Below, in pieces: positions 36,231 through 45,120 of a DNA stretch of 64,000 nt; within the stretch, counting starts at the first letter, position 1; each line of letters opens with the position of its first letter. A program made the position numbers and the translations under genes. Location: contig NZ_UGGU01000003.1 of the NCBI RefSeq assembly GCF_900450765.1, positions 744,001 to 808,000 of the forward strand, written 5' to 3'. The DNA comes from Fusobacterium necrogenes. Its GTDB lineage: Bacteria > Fusobacteriota > Fusobacteriia > Fusobacteriales > Fusobacteriaceae. The notes beneath the pieces were generated by a model, which saw only the letters and a list, made by a program, of their open reading frames with translations, did not search any database and was not told the DNA's origin.

Positions 36231-36985
36231 TTTGGGTAATAGGTGGTACAAAAGATTCTAGAGATTTTCTGGAAAAGATTGTAAAGAGTACTACTGATAT
36301 AATTGTAACAACGGCTACCGAGTATGGAGGAAAACTTTTAGAAAATCTACCAGTAAAAACTCTATGTAAAAAATTGACTTACTCTATGATGTTAGATTTT
36401 GTAAAAGAAAATTCTATAGATAAGATAGTTGATTTGTCTCATCCGTATGCTATAGAAGTTTCACAGAATGCCATTGAGGTAAGTAAGGAGCTACAAATAG
36501 AGTATTTTAGATTTGAAAGAGAGGAAATCTCTTTTCTCCCACAAAAATATACAGAGTTTGATAATATAGAAAGTCTAGTAGAATATTTAGAGGGAGTAGA
36601 GGGAAATATATTAGTTACTCTTGGAAGTAATAATATTCCTCATTTTTCTAAACTTAAAAATTTAGGGAATTTTTATTTTAGAATCTTACCTAAATGGGAT
36701 ATGGTAAAAAAGTGTGAAGATATAGGAATACTTCCTAAGAATATAATTGCTATGCAAGGACCTTTCTCTAAAAATATAAACAAGGCTATGATAGAGCAAT
36801 ATGATATAAAATATCTTGTAACTAAACAAGCTGGGGATACAGGAGGAGAAAGAGAAAAGATAGAAGCTGCTGATGAGTTAGAGATAGAGGTAATTTTCCT
36901 CATTCGCCCACATATAAATTATCCAAATTGTTATAATAGTATTGAGAAGTTAGTTAAAAAAATTTTAAATGATCATAGAAAATAG
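36227..36985 (+). CDS. cbiJ: Cobalt-precorrin-6A reductase
   Basis: Reduces cobalt-precorrin-6A with a nicotinamide cofactor. The N-terminal MIWVIGGTKDSRDFL, the DLSHPYAIEVSQNA motif, ILVTLGSNNIPHF and AMQGPFSKNINKAMIEQYDIKYLVTKQAGDTGG are diagnostic of the CbiJ/CobK family. 252 residues. It is the last gene of the operon. The window encodes a near-complete set from cobalt-precorrin-2 to adenosylcobinamide phosphate. The cobaltochelatase, corrinoid adenosyltransferase and nucleotide-loop genes (cobU, cobS, cobT) and cobalt uptake genes must lie elsewhere or be absent. Confidence 0.94.
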   Translation: MIWVIGGTKDSRDFLEKIVKSTTDIIVTTATEYGGKLLENLPVKTLCKKLTYSMMLDFVKENSIDKIVDLSHPYAIEVSQNAIEVSKELQIEYFRFEREEISFLPQKYTEFDNIESLVEYLEGVEGNILVTLGSNNIPHFSKLKNLGNFYFRILPKWDMVKKCEDIGILPKNIIAMQGPFSKNINKAMIEQYDIKYLVTKQAGDTGGEREKIEAADELEIEVIFLIRPHINYPNCYNSIEKLVKKILNDHRK

Positions 36986-37024
36986 AAACCTTAAGTTCAA
37001 TTTTTTATTTATATAATAAATATT

Positions 37025-37053
37025 TTGAATTTTCTTTAAAGGTATGATAAAAT
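37025..37053 (+). promoter_or_regulatory. Probable promoter of the aminotransferase gene
   Basis: TTGAAT at 37025-37030 and TAAAAT at 37048-37053 are 17 bases apart, 38 bases before the ATG. Both hexamers are imperfect. Confidence 0.5.
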
Positions 37054-37091
37054 AAATAAATAAATTAAAATATATTAAAAGAGGGAGAACT

Positions 37092-38288
37092 ATGAAAATA
37101 TCAAATAGAGCAATAGAAATGAACTTTTCACCAATAAGAAAGTTAATACCCTTAGCCGATGAAGCTGAAAAAAGAGGAATTAAAGTATATAAATTAAATA
37201 TAGGACAGCCTAATATTGTAACACCTGATTCATTTTTTGAAGGATTACATAACTATCAAGAGAAAATTGTTACTTATTCAGATTCAAAAGGAATTTTGAA
37301 ATTAAGAGAGAGTTTTGTAAAAAATTATAAGGCAAGTGGAATAGATATAGATGTAGATGATATATTAATTACACAAGGTGGAAGTGAGGCCATACTATTT
37401 ATTCTTATGTCTATTTGTAATGAAGGAGATGAGATATTAGTTCCAGAGCCATTTTATTCTAATTATTCTAGTTTTTCAACATTCTCTGGAGCAAAGGTAG
37501 TACCTATATCTACTACCATAGAAAATAATTTTCATCTACCAAATAAGAAAGAAATCATAAAATTAATTACTCCTAGAACTAGAGCTATAATGTTTTCTAA
37601 TCCTGTAAATCCAACAGGAACAATTTATACTGAAGAAGAGATAAAAATGATAGGGGATATAGCTAAAGAATATGACTTATATATTATAGCTGATGAAGTA
37701 TATAGACAATTTGTATATGATGATATACCTTATACTTCTGTTATGAAAATGGACCATTTAAGAGATAGAGTAATACTTGTTGATAGTATTTCTAAGCATT
37801 ATAGTGCCTGTGGAGCTAGAATTGGACTCATAGCTAGTAAAAACCATGAACTTATGAATTATATTTTAAAATTTTGCCAAGCTAGATTATGTGTTTCAAC
37901 AATAGAACAACATGCAGCAGCTAATCTAATTAATACTATGGATAGTTATTTTGAAGATGTAAAATTAAAATATAAAAGTAGAAGGGATTTATTATATGGA
38001 TATTTAAATAAGATACCAGGAGTAATTTGTTCTAAACCTCAAGGAGCTTTTTATATATTTGCAAAACTTCCAGTAGATAATGCAGAAAAATTTGCTAAGT
38101 GGTTACTTACAGATTATTCGTATGAAGGAAAGACTATACTTATAGCACCTGGACCAGGTTTTTACCAAACAGAAGGTAAAGGAGAAAAGGAAGTAAGATT
38201 TTCATTTTGTACAAATGTAGATGATATAGAAAATGCTATGATTGTTCTAAGAAGAGCCTTAGAAGAATATTCTAAAATATCAAAATAA
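37092..38288 (+). CDS. Class I/II aminotransferase (aspartate-aminotransferase-like)
   Basis: PLP-dependent aminotransferase of fold type I, 398 residues. Motifs: LNIGQPNIVTPDSF near the N-terminus, VTYSDSKGILKLRE, TQGGSEAILF for phosphate binding, SNPVNPTGTIYTEEEI, IIADEVYRQFVYD, and the Schiff-base lysine in VDSISKHYSACGARIGL. The C-terminal arginine that binds the substrate carboxylate is in EKEVRFSFCTN. The donor specificity cannot be read from the sequence. GAGGGAG precedes the start. Next in the same direction is the leader region of the amino-acid transporter. Confidence 0.9.
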   Translation: MKISNRAIEMNFSPIRKLIPLADEAEKRGIKVYKLNIGQPNIVTPDSFFEGLHNYQEKIVTYSDSKGILKLRESFVKNYKASGIDIDVDDILITQGGSEAILFILMSICNEGDEILVPEPFYSNYSSFSTFSGAKVVPISTTIENNFHLPNKKEIIKLITPRTRAIMFSNPVNPTGTIYTEEEIKMIGDIAKEYDLYIIADEVYRQFVYDDIPYTSVMKMDHLRDRVILVDSISKHYSACGARIGLIASKNHELMNYILKFCQARLCVSTIEQHAAANLINTMDSYFEDVKLKYKSRRDLLYGYLNKIPGVICSKPQGAFYIFAKLPVDNAEKFAKWLLTDYSYEGKTILIAPGPGFYQTEGKGEKEVRFSFCTNVDDIENAMIVLRRALEEYSKISK

Positions 38289-38325
38289 TAGTTTAATTAT
38301 GCTCATAAATTAAGCTAAAAAATAA

Positions 38326-38354
38326 TTGACAACTATAAAAAATTAGAGTATAAT
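38326..38354 (+). promoter_or_regulatory. Consensus promoter of the amino-acid transporter operon leader
   Basis: A perfect TTGACA (38326-38331) and a perfect TATAAT (38349-38354) are 17 bases apart. Transcription would begin near 38361, giving a 5' leader of about 270 nucleotides before the permease gene. Confidence 0.9.
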
Positions 38355-38381
38355 CAAATATCATAAAAAAGGAGGAAAAAT

Positions 38382-38432
38382 ATGGTGAGGAGTTTTAGGA
38401 TAAGGATGAATAAACAATATAATAATTTTTAG
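38382..38432 (+). CDS. 16-residue leader peptide of the transporter operon
   Basis: A short ORF just after the promoter with AAGGAGG eight bases before the ATG: MVRSFRIRMNKQYNNF, stop TAG at 38430-38432. Three of the sixteen codons are AGG arginine, a minor arginine codon in this AGA-dominated sequence. The second half resembles the leader peptide before argC on the other strand (KRTSYTRVNKLNNF): both have R-x(4)-R-[MV]-N-K then N-N-F. Together with the terminator at 38563-38594 this suggests translation-coupled attenuation. Coding status is inferred from the ribosome site, promoter and the shared pattern. Confidence 0.72.
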   Translation: MVRSFRIRMNKQYNNF

Positions 38433-38562
38433 CCTTGTCTTTAAAATTGCCTGAATTACATCTTATTTCTTGAAAAGATTGGAAAATAATTTTCCATGAG
38501 TATAAAATTGGTAACTACGAATAAAATTATGGAAGATTCTTAGTTGATCTGTTCTAGTGTGT
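38433..38562 (+). promoter_or_regulatory. Attenuator leader RNA with alternative pairings
   Basis: This gene-free stretch holds TGGAAAAT and ATTTTCCA facing each other at 38480-38496. The same TTTTCCAT can pair instead with ATGGAA at 38529-38534. TCTGT at about 38548-38552 can pair with ACAGA of the terminator's left arm. Mutually exclusive folds are therefore possible. I found no match to lysine, SAM or T-box elements. Confidence 0.5.
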
Positions 38563-38594
38563 AATACAGACATTTCATTGTCTGTATTTTTTTT
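38563..38594 (+). terminator. Intrinsic terminator upstream of the permease gene (attenuator)
   Basis: AATACAGAC (38563-38571) pairs perfectly with GTCTGTATT (38580-38588) around an eight-base loop, followed by an eight-base T-run. It lies after the leader peptide and before the first structural gene, so unless disrupted it would stop most transcripts. Confidence 0.92.
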
Positions 38595-38630
38595 ATAAAT
38601 TTAGATTATACAATACATTAAGGAGGAAAA

Positions 38631-39341
38631 ATGGAGTACTTAGCACTATTAAAAGATATTTTTATAGGAGGTGAAAGATATAAATATGTACTTAGTGGAC
38701 TTTCATTCTCAATAGGAACAACTGCCTTAGCTGCTATAATAGGGATTGTTTTGGGAATATTTATAGCATTGTTGCAGCTTTCACATTTTTATCCATTCAA
38801 ACATCATAAAGGCTGGAAAAAATTTAATCCACTTTCTAAATTAGCTTTTGGGTATGTAGATTTAATAAGAGGAACACCTGCAGTGGTTCAACTTATGATT
38901 TTAGCTAACTTAATATTTGTTGGAAGTTTAAGAGATACACCTATATTAGTGATAGCTGCTATTTCATTTGGTATCAACTCTGGAGCATATGTTGCTGAGA
39001 TAATCAGAGCTGGAATAGAAGGACTTGATAAGGGACAAATGGAAGCAGCAAGGGCTTTAGGAATGAATTACGCACAGTCTATGAAAGAGATAATAATTCC
39101 ACAAGCCATAAAAAAAATCTTACCAGCTCTTGTAAGTGAATTTATAACTTTGCTTAAAGAAACTTCTATAGTAGGATTTATAGGAGGAGTAGACCTACTA
39201 CGTTCAGCTAATATTATTACAAGTCAAACATATAGGGGAGTGGAGCCGTTATTAGCTGTAGGACTTATATATTTAATAATGACAGCTATATTTACTAAGT
39301 TTATGAGAAGAGTAGAAAAGGGGTTGAAAGTAAGTGATTAA
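38631..39341 (+). CDS. Polar amino-acid ABC transporter permease
   Basis: Inner-membrane subunit of a HisM/GlnP/ArtQ-type importer, 236 residues, with about five membrane segments. The pattern [18 protein letters not shown] is the typical start, and [11 protein letters not shown] and the EAA loop [20 protein letters not shown] are family marks. It begins after AAGGAGG. The leader peptide rich in arginine codons suggests arginine or another basic amino acid as substrate; the permease alone does not show this. The ATPase gene overlaps its end. Confidence 0.92.
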   Translation: MEYLALLKDIFIGGERYKYVLSGLSFSIGTTALAAIIGIVLGIFIALLQLSHFYPFKHHKGWKKFNPLSKLAFGYVDLIRGTPAVVQLMILANLIFVGSLRDTPILVIAAISFGINSGAYVAEIIRAGIEGLDKGQMEAARALGMNYAQSMKEIIIPQAIKKILPALVSEFITLLKETSIVGFIGGVDLLRSANIITSQTYRGVEPLLAVGLIYLIMTAIFTKFMRRVEKGLKVSD

Positions 39342-40062
39342 GATTGAAAAACTTTATAAAAGTTATGATAATTTAGAAGTTTTAAAGGGAATAGATGCTC
39401 AAGTAGATAAAGGGGATATAATAGCAATAATAGGTCCGTCAGGAAGTGGAAAATCTACATTCTTAAGATGTATAAATAAATTAGAAGAACCAACAGGTGG
39501 ACATATATATATAAATAATCAAGATATAATGTCAGATAATATAGATATTAATCTAATTCGTCAAAAGGTAGGAATGGTGTTTCAACATTTTAATCTATTT
39601 CCACATAAGACAGTTATGGAAAATTTAACATTAGCACCTATGAAATTAAAAAATATTTCTCAAAATGAAGCTGAAAAAAAAGCATTAATACTACTTCAAA
39701 AAGTTGGGCTAAAAGATAAGGCAACTGCTTATCCTAATCAGTTATCTGGAGGACAAAAACAAAGAATAGCAATAGCAAGAGCTTTAGCAATGGAGCCAGA
39801 AGTAATGTTATTTGACGAGCCTACATCAGCTCTTGACCCTGAGATGATAAAAGAGGTATTAGATGTAATGAGAGAGCTAGCTCAAGAGGGAATGACTATG
39901 CTTATAGTAACACATGAGATGGGATTTGCTAAAAATGTAGCTAATAGAATTTTCTTTATGGATAGAGGAACTATATTAGAAGATACTACACCAACTGAGT
40001 TATTTACTAATCCTAAGCATGAGAGAACACAAGAATTCTTAAATAAGGTGTTAAATAAGTAA
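39334..40062 (+). CDS. Polar amino-acid ABC transporter ATP-binding protein
   Basis: GlnQ/HisP/ArtP-type ATPase, 242 residues. Walker A is [14 protein letters not shown], the Q-loop is [15 protein letters not shown], the signature is [17 protein letters not shown], and Walker B with the catalytic glutamate is [13 protein letters not shown]; the switch histidine is in [10 protein letters not shown]. It starts with GTG overlapping the permease stop by eight bases, so the two are translationally coupled. It is followed by the second hairpin repeat. Confidence 0.94.
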   Translation: MIKIEKLYKSYDNLEVLKGIDAQVDKGDIIAIIGPSGSGKSTFLRCINKLEEPTGGHIYINNQDIMSDNIDINLIRQKVGMVFQHFNLFPHKTVMENLTLAPMKLKNISQNEAEKKALILLQKVGLKDKATAYPNQLSGGQKQRIAIARALAMEPEVMLFDEPTSALDPEMIKEVLDVMRELAQEGMTMLIVTHEMGFAKNVANRIFFMDRGTILEDTTPTELFTNPKHERTQEFLNKVLNK

Positions 40063-40216
40063 TTTAAAAATTGCTTCATATTCAAAGAAGTTGATTAATT
40101 ATGCTCATCTCACTAAAAACACAAAACTCACTTCGTTCAAACAGTTGTGTTTTTTAGCGTTTGATTTCGCTGTATTAATCTAACTTCTTCTCATAATTTC
40201 CACAATTTTTAAATTA
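40060..40216 (-). repeat. Hairpin-forming dispersed repeat, copy 2 (inverted relative to copy 1)
   Basis: A 157-base element between the ATPase and binding-protein genes. Its ends are a perfect 14-bp inverted repeat, TAATTTAAAAATTG at 40060-40073 and its complement at 40203-40216. The interior is the inverse of 31401-31562, including AAAAACACAA and TTGTGTTTTT arms. The left end overlaps the ATPase stop codon. The outer arms differ from those of copy 1 but are self-complementary within each copy. Confidence 0.82.
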
Positions 40217-40260
40217 TTAGTAAGTGATATAATAAATTAAGGTAGAAGGAGAGTACAGTT

Positions 40261-40986
40261 ATGAAAAAATTATTTAAAAAAGCTTTAATTGGAATGATGG
40301 TTTTATCTTTATCAGCAACAGCACTAGCTAAGGAAAAAATCTATGTGGGGACAAATGCAGAATTTCCTCCTTTTGAATATTTAGAGAAAGGTGAGATTAC
40401 AGGATTTGATATTGAATTAATGAATGAGATGGGAAAAGTTTTAGATGCTGAAATAAAAGTACAAGATATGGCTTTTGATGGATTACTTCCAGCTCTACAA
40501 ATGAAAAAGGTAGATGTGGTAATAGCAGGAATGACAGCTACTGAAGAAAGAAAGAAAACAGTTGCTTTTACACAACCTTACTATACAGCTAGCCAAGTTA
40601 TAATAGTAAAAGAGGGAGATAATTCTATAAATTCTTTTGACGATTTAAAAGGTAAAAGAGTTGGAGTTATGTTAGGATTTACTGGAGATACAGTTGTAAG
40701 TGAAATAGAAGGAGTAAAAGTTGAGAGATTCAACGCTGCTTATGCTGGAATAATGGCTCTTAAAGCTGATAAAGTAGATGCTGTTGTATTAGATTCTGAG
40801 CCAGCTAAAAACTATGTAAAACAAAATGCTGGACTTCAAATAGCTGAAGCAGATGCAGTTCAAGAAGAGTATGCTATCGCTCTTAGAAAAAATGATAGAG
40901 AGTTATTAGAAAAAATAGAAAAAGCTCTAGCAGAAGTAAAAGCTAATGGAACTTATGATAAATTATTAGAGAAATATTTTAACTAA
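40261..40986 (+). CDS. Polar amino-acid ABC transporter substrate-binding protein
   Basis: Periplasmic binding protein of the SBP_bac_3 family, 241 residues. The signal peptide (residues 1-23) ends SATALA without a lipobox. The mature start IYVGTNAEFPPFEYLEKGEITGFDIELMNEMG and the segment VIAGMTATEERKKTVAFTQPYY are typical; the arginine in TEERKK would bind the ligand carboxylate. It is separated from its permease and ATPase by the hairpin repeat, with its own ribosome site AGAAGGAGAG. It presumably feeds the transporter encoded just upstream. Arginine or a related basic amino acid is suggested by the operon leader only. Confidence 0.92.
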   Translation: MKKLFKKALIGMMVLSLSATALAKEKIYVGTNAEFPPFEYLEKGEITGFDIELMNEMGKVLDAEIKVQDMAFDGLLPALQMKKVDVVIAGMTATEERKKTVAFTQPYYTASQVIIVKEGDNSINSFDDLKGKRVGVMLGFTGDTVVSEIEGVKVERFNAAYAGIMALKADKVDAVVLDSEPAKNYVKQNAGLQIAEADAVQEEYAIALRKNDRELLEKIEKALAEVKANGTYDKLLEKYFN

Positions 40987-41013
40987 AATCTAATATAAAA
41001 TTACTTAATTAAG

Positions 41014-41047
41014 GGAGAAGAAATTTTATTAAATTTCTTCTCCTTTT
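41014..41047 (+). terminator. Intrinsic terminator of the amino-acid transporter operon
   Basis: GGAGAAGAAATTT (41014-41026) pairs perfectly with AAATTTCTTCTCC (41031-41043) around a TATT loop, followed by TTTT. Confidence 0.92.
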
Positions 41048-41127
41048 CTATTATATAATATTTTATTTGACTACTAAATGAGGATAGGATATGATAATAT
41101 TAAAGAAATAAAATAAGGAGTAGAGAG

Positions 41128-41841
41128 ATGAGAATAGATATAATTGATGTAGCTGGAAATATTACTCAAGAAAAAGTGAAAGGAAAAACAGTTATTATAA
41201 TAGATGTGTTAAGAGCTACAAGTGTTATAACAACAGCTTTAGCAAATGGAGTAAAGGCTATCTACCCATATAAAGATATAGAGAGTGTACTAAAAAATTC
41301 AAAGTTGGATAAGAATCCACTATTATGTGGAGAGAGAAAAGGACTTAAGATAGAGGGATTTGATTGTGGAAATTCTCCACTAGAATATCCAAGAGAGTTA
41401 GTAGAGGGTAGAAATATGTATATGACTACTAGTAATGGGACAAGGGCAATAGAAAAAAGTGCTGATGGAGCAGAGATAATATATATATCAGCTTTTTTAA
41501 ATGTAGGAAGAGTGACAAAACAAATTGTAGAAGATAATAGAGACGTAGTAATTGTATGTTCTGGTACAGATGATAATTTTTCTTTAGATGATGCTCTTTG
41601 TGCTGGTGAGATAATAAAAAGAGCTGTTAAAGAGAAAGGTATAGAGTTATCTGATATGGCAATAGGGCTAAAGTTTATAGCAGAAAACTCAAAAAATATT
41701 CCTACTACATTAAAGGGAACAAAGCACTATGAATATCTAAAATCTATTGGATTTACAGGAGATATGGAGCATTGTTTTACAATGGATAAGTATGATATTT
41801 TACCTTTTTATAATGATGGGAAAATAATAGTAAAGGAGTAG
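41128..41841 (+). CDS. comB: 2-phosphosulfolactate phosphatase-like protein
   Basis: ComB family, a magnesium-dependent phosphatase first known from coenzyme M synthesis in methanogens and also found in many bacteria. Motifs: the start MRIDIIDVAGNI, VIIIDVLRATSVITTALANG, LLCGERKGLKIEGFDCGNSPLEY, MYMTTSNGTRAIEKS and VVIVCSGTDDNFSLDDALCAGEII. 237 residues, usual. No other coenzyme M genes are visible, so the natural substrate here is uncertain. A strong AAGGAG precedes the ATG. The next lipoprotein gene starts seven bases after its stop. Confidence 0.88.
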   Translation: MRIDIIDVAGNITQEKVKGKTVIIIDVLRATSVITTALANGVKAIYPYKDIESVLKNSKLDKNPLLCGERKGLKIEGFDCGNSPLEYPRELVEGRNMYMTTSNGTRAIEKSADGAEIIYISAFLNVGRVTKQIVEDNRDVVIVCSGTDDNFSLDDALCAGEIIKRAVKEKGIELSDMAIGLKFIAENSKNIPTTLKGTKHYEYLKSIGFTGDMEHCFTMDKYDILPFYNDGKIIVKE

Positions 41842-41848
41842 TGATAGT

Positions 41849-42307
41849 ATGAAAAAGAAATTAGTAATTTTTATAGGGAGTTTATTACTTTTAGGTTGCT
41901 CAAATACTCAACAGCCTAAAGTAGAAGATTTTTTTATAGAAAATACTCAAACTTATACAGGTGGATTTGAAAATGCTGGTTATAAAGTAGATTCAAAAAT
42001 AGTAGAATTAGATGGTAAAAAATTCTTAGTAGAAGATACAACAGATACAGCTACAACTGTTCAAAGAGTATATTACTTAGACAATGATGAGATACTATTA
42101 TTATTTACAGGGGAAGCTCAAGTGGCCGATTTGTCTAAACTTGACATAAATTTTGGAGAGGTAGTATTAAAAGCTCCTCTAGTAGTTGGAAAAACTTGGA
42201 CTTCTAATGGAAATAGATATGAAATAATATCAGTAAGTGAAGATAAAGTAGAAGTAAAGAAAATTTTCCAAAGTGGAATAGAGAAAATTTTTTCTTATAA
42301 GAAATAA
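41849..42307 (+). CDS. Small predicted lipoprotein
   Basis: 152 residues of unknown function. The signal peptide MKKKLVIFIGSLLLLGC has a clear lipobox (LLGC, cysteine at residue 17). The mature part is beta-rich, with LDGKKFLVEDTTDTATTVQRVYYLDNDEI and KTWTSNGNRYEIISV, resembling small lipoproteins with a single antiparallel sheet. It lies seven bases after comB and is likely cotranscribed with it. Confidence 0.8.
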   Translation: MKKKLVIFIGSLLLLGCSNTQQPKVEDFFIENTQTYTGGFENAGYKVDSKIVELDGKKFLVEDTTDTATTVQRVYYLDNDEILLLFTGEAQVADLSKLDINFGEVVLKAPLVVGKTWTSNGNRYEIISVSEDKVEVKKIFQSGIEKIFSYKK

Positions 42308-42332
42308 AAAATTAAAATAAAATTTACAAGAT

Positions 42333-42365
42333 GGCTTTTGACTACTTATTTTTGTAGAAGCCTCT
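42333..42365 (+). terminator. Probable terminator after the lipoprotein gene
   Basis: GGCTT (42333-42337) and CTAC (42342-42345) pair with GTAG (42354-42357) and AAGCC (42358-42362) in one stem with a small bulge, followed by a pyrimidine-rich T tract. Confidence 0.65.
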
Positions 42366-42480
42366 CTTCTTATTTTTCTTTACTTTTTCATATTTTTAAT
42401 TATTTTTAAATAAGATGAATGAAATTATAAATTATGTTATAATATAAAAAAGAAAATTAAAAATTATAAAAGGGAAAAAG

Positions 42481-43392
42481 ATGAAGAGATATAATACATT
42501 AGATAATTTTTTTAAAACAACCTTTGGGAAGAAAATATATAAAGTTTCTCTTGATGGAGGATTTACTTGTCCTAATAGAGATGGAACACTTAGCAGAATG
42601 GGATGCATATTTTGTAGTGAAAAAGGTAGTGGAGATTTTGCTGGGAAACGCGGAGATGATATATATAACCAAATAGAGGAACAACTAAAGCTCATTGAGA
42701 AAAAATTCCCAGAGGGAGAGGTAGTAGCATATTTTCAAAATTTTACTAATACTTATGGTGATGTGAAGTATTTGAGAGAGATTTACACAAAAGCTCTTTC
42801 ACACCCTAGAGTTATGGGATTAGCTATTGCTACTAGACCAGATTGCTTAGGAGAAGATGTTTTAGAATTATTAGATGAATTGAATAAAAAATATTTTCTT
42901 TGGGTAGAATTAGGATTACAGACAATAAATGAAGAGGTGGCTAAGAGAATAAATAGGCAATACCCATTGAAAACTTATGTGAAAGCTACTGAAGAGTTAA
43001 ATAAAAGAAATATAAAATTTGTCACACATATTATTGTAGGACTCCCTTATGAAAAAGAGGATGATGCTCTTGAAACTGCTATATTTTCTGAAAAATGTGG
43101 AACTTGGGGAGTAAAGATTCATCTTTTACATGTGCTTAAAAACACTATATTGGAGGAATTTTATCAAAAAGGTGAAATAAAATTACAAAAAAAATATGAA
43201 TATGTGAAAAAAATAGTTAAAATTTTGGCAAATTTATCGTATAATATAGTTATACATAGAGTAACGGGTGATGGCAATAAAAATAATTTAATAGGACCTC
43301 TTTGGAGCTTAAATAAAAGAGATGTTTTGAATAGCATTGATAAATTTATGAAGGAAGAAAATATTATTCAAGGAGTTCAAAAAAAAGAGTAG
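42481..43392 (+). CDS. Radical SAM protein, TIGR01212/YhcC family
   Basis: Radical SAM enzyme of unassigned reaction, 303 residues. The iron-sulfur cluster cysteines are in FTCPNRDGTLSRMGCIFC, with the longer first spacing that marks this family rather than the ordinary CxxxCxxC. Further conserved parts are YFQNFTNTYGD, GLAIATRPDCLGEDVL, WVELGLQTINEEVA and FVTHIIVGLPYE. A TATAAT at about 42438-42443 supplies a -10 element. The RpiR-type regulator gene follows 12 bases later, but a functional link is not evident. Confidence 0.9.
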   Translation: MKRYNTLDNFFKTTFGKKIYKVSLDGGFTCPNRDGTLSRMGCIFCSEKGSGDFAGKRGDDIYNQIEEQLKLIEKKFPEGEVVAYFQNFTNTYGDVKYLREIYTKALSHPRVMGLAIATRPDCLGEDVLELLDELNKKYFLWVELGLQTINEEVAKRINRQYPLKTYVKATEELNKRNIKFVTHIIVGLPYEKEDDALETAIFSEKCGTWGVKIHLLHVLKNTILEEFYQKGEIKLQKKYEYVKKIVKILANLSYNIVIHRVTGDGNKNNLIGPLWSLNKRDVLNSIDKFMKEENIIQGVQKKE

Positions 43393-43404
43393 GAGGATTT
43401 ATTT

Positions 43405-44259
43405 ATGGGGGTACTGATAAAAATTAATAGTATGTTAGATAATATAAGTTCTACTGAAAGAAAAGTTGGGGAATATGTATTAAATAATCCAGAAAAAATA
43501 AAGGAGTTAAATACTTATGAGTTAGCTAATGTAACTAAAACAAGTCAGGCTAGTGTTGTAAGATTTGCTAAAAGACTTGGATTTAGAGGATTTCCAGATT
43601 TTAAATTATCTCTAAGTCAAGATTTGGGAAATAGAAAAGCAGAATCTCACATCAATATTATGCATGAAGAAATAAAGCCAGAAGATAACTTTGAGATCAT
43701 AGGTCGAAAAATAGCTAATGAAAATATTACAGCTATTAATGAAACACATGAAATTGCAGATTTTGAAGAATTAGAAAAAGCTGTAGTTATGTTATCAAAA
43801 GCTAGGAAAATAATGCTTGCTGGAATAGGATTTTCTGGAATTGTAGCAAAAGATTTTTTCTATAAATTATTAGAATTAGGTAAGTATGCTATGATAGAGT
43901 TAGATACACATATGCAACTTAGTTGTCTAAGTACTATGGGAGAAAAAGATGTATTATTTGTTATATCACATAGTGGAAAAACAAAAGAGATGTATCATGT
44001 GGTAGAAGTAGCTAAAAGTAGAGGAGTAAAAGTTATATCTATGACAAGTATGGCACCTAATCCAATAAGAGATTTAGCAGATATAAAATTAAATACAGTG
44101 GAGATGAAAAGTAATTCTAGATCAACACCTTTATATCCTAGAATTTCACAACTTACTGTAATAGATATGTTGTATGTAAAATTAATGTTAGAAAATAAAA
44201 ATATGCAAAATTATATCTTTGATGCTATTGAGTTAGTTCAAGGATTCAAAATAAAATAA
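43405..44259 (+). CDS. MurR/RpiR family transcriptional regulator
   Basis: DNA-binding regulator, 284 residues. The N-terminal HTH_6 domain covers about residues 1-77 (TSQASVVRFAKRLGFRGFPDFK is the recognition region). A SIS sugar-phosphate-binding domain follows (about 125-255; IMLAGIGFSGIVAKDFFYKL and VLFVISHSGKTKEMYHVVEVA). It lies 15 bases upstream of nagB in the same direction, so it probably senses an amino-sugar phosphate and controls nagB and nagA. AGGAGG precedes the ATG. Confidence 0.92.
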   Translation: MGVLIKINSMLDNISSTERKVGEYVLNNPEKIKELNTYELANVTKTSQASVVRFAKRLGFRGFPDFKLSLSQDLGNRKAESHINIMHEEIKPEDNFEIIGRKIANENITAINETHEIADFEELEKAVVMLSKARKIMLAGIGFSGIVAKDFFYKLLELGKYAMIELDTHMQLSCLSTMGEKDVLFVISHSGKTKEMYHVVEVAKSRGVKVISMTSMAPNPIRDLADIKLNTVEMKSNSRSTPLYPRISQLTVIDMLYVKLMLENKNMQNYIFDAIELVQGFKIK

Positions 44260-44274
44260 ATTAAGGAGGAAGAA

Positions 44275-45102
44275 ATGAGAGTAATCATTACTGATAAAAA
44301 TGTGGGAGATTGGGCAGCAGCATATGTGGCAAAAAAAATTAATGAATTTAAACCTACTAAAGAAAGACCATTCGTTTTAGGGCTGCCAACTGGAGGAACT
44401 CCATTAGAAATGTATAAAAGACTAATTCAATTAAATAAAGATAGAATTGTATCTTTTGAGAATGTAGTTACATTTAATATGGATGAATATGTAGGTCTAA
44501 CTCCAGATAATGATCAAAGCTACCACTACTATATGCACCATAATTTCTTTGACCATATTAACATTCCGAAAGAAAATATTAACATATTAGATGGAATGGC
44601 AAAAAATTATAAAGCTGAGTGTCAAAGATATGAGGAGAAAATAAAATCTTATGGTGGAATTCATTTGTTCTTAGGAGGAATAGGACCAGATGGACATATA
44701 GCATTTAATGAGCCAGGTTCCTCTCTATCTTCAAGAACTAGAGATAAAGAATTAACAATGGATACAATAATAGCTAATTCAAGATTTTTTGGAGGAGATA
44801 TAAATAAAGTTCCAAGACTTGCTTTAACAGTTGGAGTAGGAACTATATTAGATGCTAAAGAAGTATTAATAATGGTAACTGGAGCTAATAAATCAAGAGC
44901 TCTTCAACATGGAGTAGAAGAGGGAGTAAACCATATGTGGACAATATCAGCTCTTCAACTTCACAGAAGTGGTATAATAGTTTCTGACGAAGCTGCTTGT
45001 TCAGAATTAAAAGTTAGTACATATAGATATTTCAAAGATATCGAAAAAGATAACTTAGATTCAGAAAAATTATTAGCAGATTTATATGCAGAGAATAAAT
45101 AA
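44275..45102 (+). CDS. nagB: Glucosamine-6-phosphate deaminase
   Basis: Converts glucosamine 6-phosphate to fructose 6-phosphate and ammonia. Motifs: [29 protein letters not shown] with the catalytic aspartate, [20 protein letters not shown] with the catalytic histidine, and [16 protein letters not shown]. 275 residues, the length of allosteric-type NagB such as the Escherichia coli enzyme (266). It forms an amino-sugar catabolic unit with the upstream RpiR regulator and the downstream nagA, from which a hairpin separates it. Confidence 0.96.
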   Translation: MRVIITDKNVGDWAAAYVAKKINEFKPTKERPFVLGLPTGGTPLEMYKRLIQLNKDRIVSFENVVTFNMDEYVGLTPDNDQSYHYYMHHNFFDHINIPKENINILDGMAKNYKAECQRYEEKIKSYGGIHLFLGGIGPDGHIAFNEPGSSLSSRTRDKELTMDTIIANSRFFGGDINKVPRLALTVGVGTILDAKEVLIMVTGANKSRALQHGVEEGVNHMWTISALQLHRSGIIVSDEAACSELKVSTYRYFKDIEKDNLDSEKLLADLYAENK

Positions 45103-45120
45103 TAGATATTAAAATCAACT

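Noticed and set aside
38289-38630. Lysine riboswitch, S-box or T-box before the amino-acid transporter
   Set aside because: The conserved sequences of these elements were not found; a leader peptide with an intrinsic terminator explains the region better.
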